Shown piece by piece: positions 19,813 through 27,802 of a stretch of 64,000 nucleotides of DNA (position 1 is its first letter; each line of letters opens with the position of its first letter). The position numbers and the translations under genes are program-made. Origin of the DNA: Micromonospora cremea (GTDB taxonomy: Bacteria; Actinomycetota; Actinomycetes; Mycobacteriales; Micromonosporaceae); contig NZ_FSQT01000002.1 of NCBI RefSeq assembly GCF_900143515.1, positions 1,427,501-1,491,500 on the forward strand. Reading direction: 5' to 3'. The notes beneath the pieces are model-generated. The model had not been told where the DNA came from. It saw nothing but the letters and a program-made list of their open reading frames with translations, and made no database searches.

Positions 19813-20127
19813 TCACATCCCCTCCTCCGGCGACCAGCCCGCCACCCGGATGTCCACACCATCGCCGCGCAGCGGCGCGCCCTCGGCCCGCAGCCGGGCC
19901 CGCGCCTCCCGCTCGTGCCCCGGGGGCAGCCGGCCGCTGGAGGTGACCACCCGGTGCCAGGGCACCGAACCGCCGTGCCGGGCCATGATGTTGCCGACCA
20001 GCCGGGCCGAGGCGCGGCCGGAGCGCTCGGCGAGAGCGTCGGCGACCCCGCCGTACGACATCACCCGGCCCTCCGGAATCCGCTCGACCAGGTCGAGGAC
20101 CGCCTCGACGTACTCGTCAGGTGTCAC
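19813..20127 (-). CDS. Alkyltransferase-like (ATL) DNA-binding protein
   Basis: A 104-residue protein matching the DNA-binding domain of O6-alkylguanine-DNA alkyltransferases. It has the winged-helix start RIPEGRVMSYGGVAD and the turn SVPWHRVV, where the alkyl-accepting Cys of PCHR is replaced by Trp 57. That swap defines ATL proteins, which flip and mark alkylated guanine for nucleotide excision repair without removing the alkyl group. GTG start at 20127. It is divergent from proB across 61 bp. As I recall, the mycobacterial homologue (Rv3204) also lies next to a MoeZ cluster. Confidence 0.9.
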   Translation of the reverse strand: MTPDEYVEAVLDLVERIPEGRVMSYGGVADALAERSGRASARLVGNIMARHGGSVPWHRVVTSSGRLPPGHEREARARLRAEGAPLRGDGVDIRVAGWSPEEGM

Positions 20128-20188
20128 AGTCGGCCACGATATGGGAACGCAACCGGGCCGCACCGCACCGACCACGCAGAATGGGCGG

Positions 20189-21298
20189 GTGCGCGACGCA
20201 GTCACGGCGGCCCGGCGGGTCGTCGTCAAGATCGGGTCCTCCTCGTTGACCACCGCCACCGGCGGGCTGGCCGACGAGCGGGTCGACGCGCTGGTCGACA
20301 CCCTCGGTCGGCTCGCCACCGAGGGGCGCGAGCTGGTGCTCGTCTCCTCGGGCGCGATCGCCGCCGGCCTGGCCCCACTCGGGCTGACCCGACGCCCGCG
20401 CGACCTCGCCACCCAGCAGGCCGCCGCCAGCGTCGGGCAGGGCCTGCTCATCGGCCGGTACGCGGCGGCGTTCGCCCGGCACGGGCTGACCGTCGGGCAG
20501 GTGCTGCTCACCGTCGACGACGTGACCCGGCGGGCGCACTACCGGAACGCGTACCGCACCCTGCGCAAGCTGCTCGACCTGCGCGCGGTGCCGATCGTCA
20601 ACGAGAACGACACGGTCGCCACCGAGGAGATCCGGTTCGGCGACAACGACCGGCTGGCCGCCCTGGTGGCCGCGCTCGTGCACGCCGACCTGCTGGTGCT
20701 CCTCTCCGACGTGGACGCGCTCTGGACCGGTGACCCGACCCGACCGCACTCCACCCGGATCACGGAGGTCCGCGACGAGAACGACCTCGCCGGGATCACC
20801 ATCGGGGGGGCCGGGCGGTCCGGCGTCGGCACCGGCGGCATGGTGACCAAGGTCGAGGCGGCCCGGATCGCCACCGGCTTCGGCATCCCTGTGGTGCTCA
20901 CCGCCGCCGGCCTGGCCGCCCCCGCGCTGGCCGGCGAGACGGTCGGCACGCTGTTCCACCCGCAGCGGCAGCGCCCGGCGGCCCGACTGTTCTGGCTGGC
21001 CCACGCCACCTCACCCCGAGGTCGGCTGCACCTCGACCCGGGCGCGGTGGCCGCCGTCGTCGGGCGGCGCAAGTCGCTGCTGCCGGCCGGCATCACCGCC
21101 GTCGACGGGGCGTTCACCGCCGGGGACCCGGTGGACCTGGTGGACGCCGGCGGCGCGCCGGTCGCGCGCGGGCTGGTCAACTACGACGCGGTGGAGCTGC
21201 CCGGGCTGCTCGGTCGCTCCACCTCCGAACTCGCCGCGGCGCTCGGCCCGGCGTACGAACGGGAGGTCGTCCACCGCGACGACCTCGTCCTGCTGTAA
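20189..21298 (+). CDS. proB: Glutamate 5-kinase
   Basis: ProB phosphorylates glutamate to gamma-glutamyl phosphate, the first step of proline synthesis. The 369-residue translation has the amino-acid kinase domain (VVVKIGSSSLT, LVSSGAIAAGL, VNENDTV, FGDNDRLAALVA, GTGGMVTKVEAA) and a C-terminal PUA domain from about residue 280. GTG start at 20189. It forms an operon with proA 64 bp downstream; a palindromic repeat fills that gap. Feedback inhibition by proline is known for the family. Confidence 0.96.
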   Translation: MRDAVTAARRVVVKIGSSSLTTATGGLADERVDALVDTLGRLATEGRELVLVSSGAIAAGLAPLGLTRRPRDLATQQAAASVGQGLLIGRYAAAFARHGLTVGQVLLTVDDVTRRAHYRNAYRTLRKLLDLRAVPIVNENDTVATEEIRFGDNDRLAALVAALVHADLLVLLSDVDALWTGDPTRPHSTRITEVRDENDLAGITIGGAGRSGVGTGGMVTKVEAARIATGFGIPVVLTAAGLAAPALAGETVGTLFHPQRQRPAARLFWLAHATSPRGRLHLDPGAVAAVVGRRKSLLPAGITAVDGAFTAGDPVDLVDAGGAPVARGLVNYDAVELPGLLGRSTSELAAALGPAYEREVVHRDDLVLL

Positions 21299-21350
21299 GC
21301 AAGGGCACCTTGCCAACGCCTGGCGTTGTACAAGGGGCCCTTCCTAACGC
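21297..21350. repeat. Interspersed palindrome, family A, copy 2
   Basis: This element lies between proB and proA and starts at the proB stop codon. Outer arms (AAGGGCACCTTG and CAAGGGGCCCTT) pair at 11 of 12 bases, around the core AACGCCTGGCGTT, itself a perfect palindrome with one central base. It ends just before the proA ribosome site (GAGGAG, 21351-21356). It is inverted relative to copy 1 (9765-9815). Confidence 0.8.
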
Positions 21351-21362
21351 GAGGAGTGCGAG

Positions 21363-22604
21363 ATGAGCGTCAGCGAGCAGGCCCGGCGGGCCCGGGCGGC
21401 GGCGGAGACGCTGGCCGTGGCGACGCGTACCGCCAAGGACGCCGCGCTGGCCGCGATGGCCGACGCGCTGGTGGCGCGTACACCGGAGATCCTGGCCGCG
21501 AACGCGACGGACCTGGCGGCCGGCCGGGAGGCCGGGCTGAGCGCGGCCGTGTTGGACCGGCTCGCGCTCGACGCGGGCCGGGTGGCCGGCATCGCCGACG
21601 CGCTGCGCCAGATGGCCGCGCTGCCCGACCCGGTCGGCGAGGTGGTCCGCGGCTCGACCCTGCCCAACGGGCTGGAGCTGCGCCAGATCCGGGTGCCGTT
21701 CGGGGTGGTCGGCATCATCTACGAGGCGCGCCCCAACGTGACCGTGGACGCGGCCGGGATCTGCCTGAAGTCCGGCAACGCGGCGCTGCTGCGCGGGTCG
21801 TCGTCGGCCGCGCACTCCAACGCCGCGCTCGTCGCGGTGCTGCGCGACGCGGTCGCCGGGGCCGGGCTGCCGGCCGACACGGTGCAACTGCTCGACGCCA
21901 GCTCCCGCGAATCGGTCAAGGAGTTGATGCGCGCCCGGGGGCTGGTCGACGTGCTGATCCCGCGCGGCGGCGCGTCGCTGATCCGCACCGTGGTCGAGGA
22001 GTCGACCGTGCCGGTCATCGAGACCGGGGTCGGCAACTGCCACGTCTACGTGGACGCCGCCGCGGACGTGGCGCAGGCCGTGGCGGTGACGCTGAACGCC
22101 AAGACACAACGGCTGTCCACCTGCAACACCGCCGAGTCGCTGCTGGTGCACGCGGACGTCGCCGACGCGTTCCTCCCGCCGATGCTGGCCGCGTTCGCCG
22201 AGGCCGGGGTGACCGTGCACGGCTCGCCCGAGGTGACCGGACATTCCGCCGCCGTGGTCCCGGCCACCGAGGAGGACTACGCCACCGAGTACCTCTCGGC
22301 GGACATCTCCGTCGCGGTCGTCGACTCGCTCGACGCGGCGGTCGCGCACATCCGGCGGTACGGCACCGGGCACACCGAGGCGATTCTCACCGACTCGGCG
22401 AGCGCGGCCCGGGAGTTCGTCGCCCGGGTGGACGCGGCGGCGGTGATGGTGAACGCCTCGACCCGGTTCACGGACGGGGGCGAGTTCGGTTTCGGCGCGG
22501 AGATCGGCATCTCGACGCAGAAGCTGCACGCCCGGGGCCCGATGGGCCTGCCCGAGCTGACCAGCACCAAGTACGTGGTCACCGGGGCCGGGCACCTGCG
22601 CTAG
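21363..22604 (+). CDS. proA: Gamma-glutamyl phosphate reductase
   Basis: ProA reduces gamma-glutamyl phosphate to glutamate semialdehyde with NADPH. The 413-residue protein is an aldehyde-dehydrogenase-fold enzyme with the family stretch [19 protein letters not shown], the catalytic Cys in [13 protein letters not shown], and the C-terminal [21 protein letters not shown] split by the usual Gly turn. ATG at 21363 with GAGGAG six bases ahead. Second gene of proBA. Full length. Confidence 0.97.
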   Translation: MSVSEQARRARAAAETLAVATRTAKDAALAAMADALVARTPEILAANATDLAAGREAGLSAAVLDRLALDAGRVAGIADALRQMAALPDPVGEVVRGSTLPNGLELRQIRVPFGVVGIIYEARPNVTVDAAGICLKSGNAALLRGSSSAAHSNAALVAVLRDAVAGAGLPADTVQLLDASSRESVKELMRARGLVDVLIPRGGASLIRTVVEESTVPVIETGVGNCHVYVDAAADVAQAVAVTLNAKTQRLSTCNTAESLLVHADVADAFLPPMLAAFAEAGVTVHGSPEVTGHSAAVVPATEEDYATEYLSADISVAVVDSLDAAVAHIRRYGTGHTEAILTDSASAAREFVARVDAAAVMVNASTRFTDGGEFGFGAEIGISTQKLHARGPMGLPELTSTKYVVTGAGHLR

Positions 22605-22615
22605 CCCGCGCCGGG

Positions 22616-22694
22616 CCTCAGCTGAGGGCCGCCGGCCGGAGACACCTCAGCTGAGCGACCGCCGGAGACGCCTCAGGTGAGCGCCGCTGGCCGG
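22616..22694. repeat. Three degenerate tandem units of about 26-29 bp
   Basis: Units begin CCTCAGCTGAG (22616, 22645) and CCTCAGGTGAG (22671), each followed by a GCCG.CGGAGA or similar tail. They fill the gap between the convergent proA and prenyltransferase-like genes, and the last unit contains the latter's stop codon. Confidence 0.6.
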
Positions 22695-23509
22695 CACGCC
22701 CGGATGGCGGACAGCGTGGAGTGCACGTCGAACTGGTGCCCGTCGTCGCTCTCCCAGCCGCCGTCACTGCGCTGGGTCTCGGTCAGCCGGCGCAGGGCCC
22801 GCACCATGATCCAGTCCTGCGGGTCGATGCCGACCCTACGCAGCGTGGCCGCCAGCCAGGCCACGTCCCCCGGGGACATCTTGGGCATCCGCTCGGCGAG
22901 CACCACCTGGATCCGCGCCGACTCCTGGAACATGTCCTGCCGGTGCAGCACGGCCGCGCTCAGCCAGCCGGCGGCGAGGAAGGACGGCCAACTGCCGTCC
23001 GGGCGCAGCCGTTTGGCGAGCGAGTGGGCGGCCGCCTGCACCACCCCCGCGTACGCCCCTCCGACCCGGTGATCGAGCGGGCCCGCGGCACGGGCGTCCA
23101 GGCCGGCCACGGTGAGCCAGAAGCCGGCGTTGGCCGTGAGGAACAGCCCTGCCTCGGGGTCGCCGGGGCGGGCCCACTCCGGAGCCGAGTCGGCCAGCGT
23201 CGGGTCCTCGTCCCAGCCGCCGTCGGCCTGCTGGCGCGAGGCCAGCCAGTCCAGTGCCCGGCGTGCGGCGGGACGACCGAGCGCACCCAGGTCGTCCAGC
23301 TCGGCGAGCCGGAAGCAGGTGGCGTCGATCGAGGCGATCTCGCCGCCCCAGGTCGCCGGCCAGCCCCCGTCGGGTGCCTGGCCGACCTCGGCCGTCTCCA
23401 GCAGCTCGGCGAGCACCGGCGTGCCGTTGCGCAACCAGGAGAGGCGGGCACGCTCCACCGCGTCCCCGTGCGCCACGACGAACCCGATCGCGGCATCCAA
23501 GTCGACCAC
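22673..23509 (-). CDS. Squalene-cyclase/prenyltransferase-repeat protein
   Basis: A 278-residue protein built of alpha/alpha-barrel repeats. Four QW-type motifs can be seen: APDGGWPATWGG, QQADGGWDED, RPDGSWPSFLAAGW and QRSDGGWESDDG. Such repeats build the beta-subunit-like barrel of prenyltransferases and squalene cyclases, but this short version lacks the catalytic DXDD motif, so enzyme activity is doubtful. GTG at 23509. It precedes (in transcript order follows) moeZ by 190 bp on the same strand; the pair is, as I recall, conserved in mycobacteria (Rv3205c-Rv3206c). Confidence 0.82.
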   Translation of the reverse strand: MVDLDAAIGFVVAHGDAVERARLSWLRNGTPVLAELLETAEVGQAPDGGWPATWGGEIASIDATCFRLAELDDLGALGRPAARRALDWLASRQQADGGWDEDPTLADSAPEWARPGDPEAGLFLTANAGFWLTVAGLDARAAGPLDHRVGGAYAGVVQAAAHSLAKRLRPDGSWPSFLAAGWLSAAVLHRQDMFQESARIQVVLAERMPKMSPGDVAWLAATLRRVGIDPQDWIMVRALRRLTETQRSDGGWESDDGHQFDVHSTLSAIRACRPAALT

Positions 23510-23699
23510 GGCGGGAACGCTACCTGCGCAGACGCGTCACCGCCTCGGGGAATCGGCCAGCCGGGGATGGCTGCGCCGCTGCCGGCTCAGGGCCTCTTGG
23601 AGCCGCCTGTGTCGATTCGCTGGCGCATCCCGGCCGGCGGGCCCGGCCACGCCGTGCGAGAGCCGGGGCAGCGGTGTCCGCAGCCCCGGCTCCGGCCGG
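23510..23699. other. Non-coding gap between moeZ and the prenyltransferase-like gene
   Basis: I see no gene in these 190 bases. Short GC-rich inverted repeats (for example GGCCGGCGGGCCCGGCC near 23630) could form a terminator or simple structure. Confidence 0.4.
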
Positions 23700-24881
23700 T
23701 CAGTACGCGGGCAGCGCGGGGTCGACCTGCTTGATCCAGGAGAGCACGCCGCCCTGCACGTGCACGGCGTCGCGGAATCCGGCCGCCTTGAGCGCGGCGA
23801 GCGCCTCCGCCGAGCGGACGCCGGACTTGCAGTGCAGCACGATCTGCCGGTCCTGCGGCAACTGGGCCAGCGCCTCACCGGAGATGATGTCGCCCTTGGG
23901 GATCAGGGTGGCGCCGGGGATCCGGACGATCTCGTACTCGGCCGGCTCCCGGACGTCGACCAGGAAGATGTCCTTGCCGGCGTCCTGCCACTCCTTGAGC
24001 TCCAGCGCGGTGATGGTCGAGTCGACCGTCGCCTCCTGGGCCTCCTCGGAGACCGCGCCGCAGAAGTCCTCGTAGTCCTCCAGCAGGTCGGTGACCGTCG
24101 GGTTCTCGCCGCAGAGCGCGCAGTTCGGGTCCTTGCGGACCTTGATCTTGCGGTATTCCATCTCCAGCGCGTCGTAGACCATCAGCCGGCCGACCAGCGG
24201 CTCGCCGATGCCGGTGAGCAGCTTGATCGCCTCGTTCACCTGGATCGAGCCGATCGACGCGCAGAGGACACCGAGCACGCCGCCCTCCGCGCAGGACGGC
24301 ACCATGCCGGGCGGCGGCGGCTCCGGGTAGAGGCACCGGTAGCAGGGGCCATGCTCGGCCCAGAACACCGACGCCTGGCCGTCGAAGCGGTAGATCGAGC
24401 CCCAGACGTACGGCTTGCCGAGCAGAACCGCCGCGTCGTTGACCATGTACCGGGTGGCGAAGTTGTCGGTGCCGTCGACGATCAGGTCGTACCGGGCGAA
24501 GATCTCGCGGACGTTCTCCCGGTCCAGCGCGGTGTTGTGGATCTCCACGTTGACCAGCGGGTTGATCTCGCGGATCGACGCGGCGGCGGACTCGGCCTTG
24601 GACCGGCCGACGTCGGACACGCCGTGGATGACCTGGCGCTGGAGGTTGGACTCGTCGACGGTGTCGAAGTCGATGATGCCGAGCGTGCCGACCCCGGCCG
24701 CGGCCAGGTACAGCAGGGCCGGTGAGCCGAGGCCACCGGCGCCGACACAGAGCACCCGGGCGTTCTTCAACCGCTTCTGCCCGGCCACCCCGACGTCCGG
24801 AATGATCAGGTGGCGGGAGTAGCGGCGGATCTCGTCAACGGTCAGCTCGGCGGCGGGCTCGACGAGCGGGGGTAGCGACAC
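23700..24881 (-). CDS. moeZ: MoeZ-type adenylyltransferase/sulfurtransferase
   Basis: MoeZ activates the C-terminal Gly-Gly of small sulfur-carrier proteins (MoaD2, CysO, ThiS types) by adenylation and then transfers sulfur to form a thiocarboxylate. The 393-residue product has an E1/ThiF domain (VLCVGAGGLGSPALLYLAAA; Asp in IDFDTVDESNLQRQ; zinc Cys pairs CYRC and CALC) and a C-terminal rhodanese domain with the persulfide Cys 351 in LHCKSGVRSAEA. GTG start at 24881. It is the hub of sulfur carrier activation in actinobacteria. Single gene or in an operon with the downstream squalene-cyclase-like gene. Confidence 0.95.
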   Translation of the reverse strand: MSLPPLVEPAAELTVDEIRRYSRHLIIPDVGVAGQKRLKNARVLCVGAGGLGSPALLYLAAAGVGTLGIIDFDTVDESNLQRQVIHGVSDVGRSKAESAAASIREINPLVNVEIHNTALDRENVREIFARYDLIVDGTDNFATRYMVNDAAVLLGKPYVWGSIYRFDGQASVFWAEHGPCYRCLYPEPPPPGMVPSCAEGGVLGVLCASIGSIQVNEAIKLLTGIGEPLVGRLMVYDALEMEYRKIKVRKDPNCALCGENPTVTDLLEDYEDFCGAVSEEAQEATVDSTITALELKEWQDAGKDIFLVDVREPAEYEIVRIPGATLIPKGDIISGEALAQLPQDRQIVLHCKSGVRSAEALAALKAAGFRDAVHVQGGVLSWIKQVDPALPAY

Positions 24882-25004
24882 GGTGGACTCCCCGGGATCG
24901 GCGGTGTGAACCGCGTCATTGTTGCTCGCCGGCGCCCTGCTCGGCCATGAGGGAGGACACGTGGCCCGCGATGCGGGAGTGGGAATAACCGACGACCGGG
25001 TCGA

Positions 25005-25838
25005 TCAGGGGACGATGTCCCCCGCGTATCGGCGGCCGTCGAGGTACGGCCAGGCATTGGCGACGCAGCCCTCCAGGCCGTACGTCTGCTGCTGCATCAC
25101 CGGCGCCGGCTCGCCCGGGCCCGGACAGGCCTCGTGCTCCTCGCCGAACTCGTGGCCGACCTCGTGGTTGATCACGTAGGTCCGGTACGTCTCCAGCGGT
25201 GCGCCGTAGTCGGGGACCGCCTCCAGCCAGCGGGCCAGGTTGATGATGACCTGGCCGGGGAGCCGGCAGGAGGTGTAGCGCTCGGTGGTCAGGCCGCCCT
25301 CGGCGCACATCCGCTCAGACGTGACCGGGGTGGCGAGGTAGATGGTGAAGTCGGCGGCACCGGCGTCGGCCACCCGCTGCACCCGCAGCTCGCCGGAGGC
25401 GATCCAGCTGCGCGGGTCGGCCAGCACCCCGTCCACCGTGGCGGCGAAGGCGTCGGCGTCCTGGCCGGTGCCGCGTTCGACGGCGACCCGGTAACGACGC
25501 AGCGGCCCGTCCTCACCGTGCAGTGCAGTTTCGCCGTCGGCCGCGGTGAACCGTCCCGCGCCGACCGACGGGTAGCTGGTGGGTGCCGGGTGCGCGCCCA
25601 CTCCACCGCCATGACCCATCCGGCCATGGGTGACGGGTGGCGCCTCGGCCGGCGGTTCGCCATCGCGGGTCACCGTCACTCCGGCGGCGACGGCGAGCAG
25701 GAGCAGGCCGAGCAGCATGCTGCGACGGCGTCGTCGGCGCATCCGGACGACCGCGGACCGCACGTCCCGGGCCCGGTACGCCGACCGGCCGAACGGGCCG
25801 GGCGGCCGTGGCGGGCCGTAAGGGGACGACGGCGTCAT
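25005..25838 (-). CDS. DUF3152 family secreted/membrane-anchored metalloprotease-like protein
   Basis: A 277-residue protein with an Arg-rich cytoplasmic start, one membrane helix (about residues 40-58) and an outer DUF3152 domain. The domain contains NHEVGHEFGEEHEACPGPG, an HExGHxxGxxH zinc-protease motif followed by a Cys, plus a YTSCRLPG-type segment and EGCVANAWPY; these cysteines probably pair. That motif suggests a working zinc peptidase outside the membrane, substrate unknown. I use the ATG at 25838; an in-frame ATG at 25868 has its GAGGAG immediately adjoining, too close to work well. It is followed upstream by a paralogue. Confidence 0.85.
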   Translation of the reverse strand: MTPSSPYGPPRPPGPFGRSAYRARDVRSAVVRMRRRRRRSMLLGLLLLAVAAGVTVTRDGEPPAEAPPVTHGRMGHGGGVGAHPAPTSYPSVGAGRFTAADGETALHGEDGPLRRYRVAVERGTGQDADAFAATVDGVLADPRSWIASGELRVQRVADAGAADFTIYLATPVTSERMCAEGGLTTERYTSCRLPGQVIINLARWLEAVPDYGAPLETYRTYVINHEVGHEFGEEHEACPGPGEPAPVMQQQTYGLEGCVANAWPYLDGRRYAGDIVP

Positions 25839-25938
25839 GACGTCGAGCCTGCCAGATGAATCGGGCATCTCCTCGTCTTTGCCGCTATTGACGCAAAGTA
25901 CCTGTTGGCGACGGTCATTCGACCGTTGGACCAGCCGG

Positions 25939-26799
25939 TCAGAGCGCGGGGCCGGCGTAGCGGCGACCCTCGAGGTACGGCCACTGATTGACCCGGCACC
26001 CGTTCAGGAACAGGGTCTGCTGCATCATCACCGGAGCCGGCCGGCCGGCGCCCGGGCAGCGCTCGTGCCGGTGCCCGAGCTGGTGGCCGACCTCGTGGTT
26101 GACCACGTACGTCCGATAGACCGCCAGCGGCACGCGGGCCGAGACGAAGTGCGGCACGGACAGCCGCCACCGATCCAGGTTGATGATCACCTTGCCGGGC
26201 GCCCGGCAGGAGGTGTACGGCCGGCCGCCGACCCGGATGTCCACTCCACCATCGGCGCACATCCGGCTCGCCGTGCGGGCGGTGGCCAGGTAGACGGTGA
26301 AGTCACGGGCCGCACCCCCGGGCACCTGCTGCAACCTCAGCCGGCCGCTGTCGACCCAGCTGCCCGGCCCGGCAAGTGCCGTCTGGACCGCCCGCCCGAA
26401 CGCAACCGGATCCTCCCCACTGCCCGACTCGACCGCCACCCGGTAGCGCCGCAGCTCACCCGCGCGGCCCAGCACCGGCCCGGTGCGGTCGTCGTAGCCG
26501 AACCGGCCGGTGCCGGCGGTCGGCACCGCCCCGGACAGCCGCAGCACCGGGGGTGGGCTCGACGGGACGACAGGCGACCCGGACGGCGACGGGTCGGCCG
26601 ACGGCGGCAGCGGTGCGGCCAGTAGCGGCGGCGGCCCGGTGATCTCATCGGCGGCCAGCCGGTCGGCGCCCGGATGCCCGCCCGGCCCCTCGGCGATCAC
26701 GGTCACCACCGCCCCGATGGCCAGCACGACCGCCACCAGCTGGGCGAGCAGTGCGAGTCGTCGCTGACGGCGACCGGGGCGACGGGAGGACGTGCGCAT
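25939..26799 (-). CDS. DUF3152 family protein, second copy
   Basis: A paralogue of the neighbour: 286 residues, Arg-rich start, a membrane helix (about 17-38), a Pro/Ser linker, and a DUF3152 domain with NHEVGHQLGHRHERCPGAG. The zinc motif HExGHxxGxxH is complete here too. The two copies share layout but the linkers and N-termini differ, so the duplication is not recent. ATG at 26799. Its stop is close to the 5' end of the other copy (about 100 bp), so they may be co-transcribed. The upstream alpha/beta hydrolase gene ends 5 bp before this gene begins. Confidence 0.85.
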   Translation of the reverse strand: MRTSSRRPGRRQRRLALLAQLVAVVLAIGAVVTVIAEGPGGHPGADRLAADEITGPPPLLAAPLPPSADPSPSGSPVVPSSPPPVLRLSGAVPTAGTGRFGYDDRTGPVLGRAGELRRYRVAVESGSGEDPVAFGRAVQTALAGPGSWVDSGRLRLQQVPGGAARDFTVYLATARTASRMCADGGVDIRVGGRPYTSCRAPGKVIINLDRWRLSVPHFVSARVPLAVYRTYVVNHEVGHQLGHRHERCPGAGRPAPVMMQQTLFLNGCRVNQWPYLEGRRYAGPAL

Positions 26800-26804
26800 C
26801 CGGC

Positions 26805-27779
26805 TCAGCCTGCCAGATCAGGCCGCCTGGCGGTCTCCTCCGTTTCGGCGAGTAGGCCGACCACCGCCCGAGCCACCAGTCGAGGCACCTCCAGCTGCGC
26901 CACGTGGCCCACGCCGTCGAGCATCAGCAGCCGGCTGTCCGGGATCGCCCGGGCGGTCTGCGGCGCGACCCGCACGTCGACCAGCCGGTCCTGCCGGCCA
27001 CCCACCACCAGGGTCGGCGCGCGCACCGCCCGGGCGAGCCGCCACAGCGAGCCCGACCCCGGCAGGTACGCCCGCAGGAAACTGGAGACCAGCCCGCGGA
27101 ACGTCCGGACGTACGCGGCGGCGTAGTGCTCCGCCTCGTAGCGCACCCGGATCTCCTCCAGCGCCTCGGCCCGACGCTGCGCGCAGATCCGGCTGAGGTC
27201 GGCGACGCAGGCCTCCAGCACCTGCTGGGCCATCACCTCCGGTGCGAGCTGGGTGAGCCGCCAGGCGACCAGGCGTTCACCCCCGGGAATGGCCAGCACC
27301 GGCAGCAGGCGCCCCTGCAACGAGCGACGGAAATCGAGGAACGGCAGCGCGGGAGAGATCAGGGTGAGGGTGCGGACCAGGTCGGGTCGGAGCCCGGCCA
27401 CCTGGACCACGACCGCACCGCCCAGCGAGTTGCCGAACAGGTGCACCGGACCCCGACCGGAGTGCTCGATCCAGCGGACGACCAGATCGGCGAAGGCCGG
27501 CACGGTGTAGCGGCGGCCCGGCTCACTGCGGCCGAAGCCGGGCAGGTCGATGGCCTGGCCATCGAGGCGATCGGCGAGCAGGCCGGCCAGGTCGGTCCAG
27601 TTCTGCGATGAGCCGCCCAGGCCGTGCACGTACAACGCCGGCTCCGCGCCGACGGCGGTGGCCGGGGTGTCCCGTACGTACGTGACCGAGCCGTCGAGGC
27701 GGACCGCCCGGCCCGGCCACGGCGGCGGGACCCGGTCCTCGGGGAGGAGATGGTCCGGCCAGAGGGTGGCGGGCTTCAT
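26805..27779 (-). CDS. Alpha/beta hydrolase
   Basis: A 324-residue serine hydrolase of the alpha/beta fold. Seen are the oxyanion region YVHGLGGSSQNW, the nucleophile elbow FGNSLGGAVV (Ser), the acid in VVGGRQDRLVD and the catalytic His in DGVGHVAQLE. Substrate is not inferable; lipases and esterases are common for this pattern, and a lipase gene (lipV) lies near the equivalent mycobacterial region as I recall. ATG at 27779. It overlaps nothing but is 5 bp from DUF3152 copy 2 and 23 bp from the large gene upstream, so a common transcript is likely. Confidence 0.88.
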   Translation of the reverse strand: MKPATLWPDHLLPEDRVPPPWPGRAVRLDGSVTYVRDTPATAVGAEPALYVHGLGGSSQNWTDLAGLLADRLDGQAIDLPGFGRSEPGRRYTVPAFADLVVRWIEHSGRGPVHLFGNSLGGAVVVQVAGLRPDLVRTLTLISPALPFLDFRRSLQGRLLPVLAIPGGERLVAWRLTQLAPEVMAQQVLEACVADLSRICAQRRAEALEEIRVRYEAEHYAAAYVRTFRGLVSSFLRAYLPGSGSLWRLARAVRAPTLVVGGRQDRLVDVRVAPQTARAIPDSRLLMLDGVGHVAQLEVPRLVARAVVGLLAETEETARRPDLAG

Positions 27780-27802
27780 CCTTCCAGTCTGCCCCGGACC
27801 AC

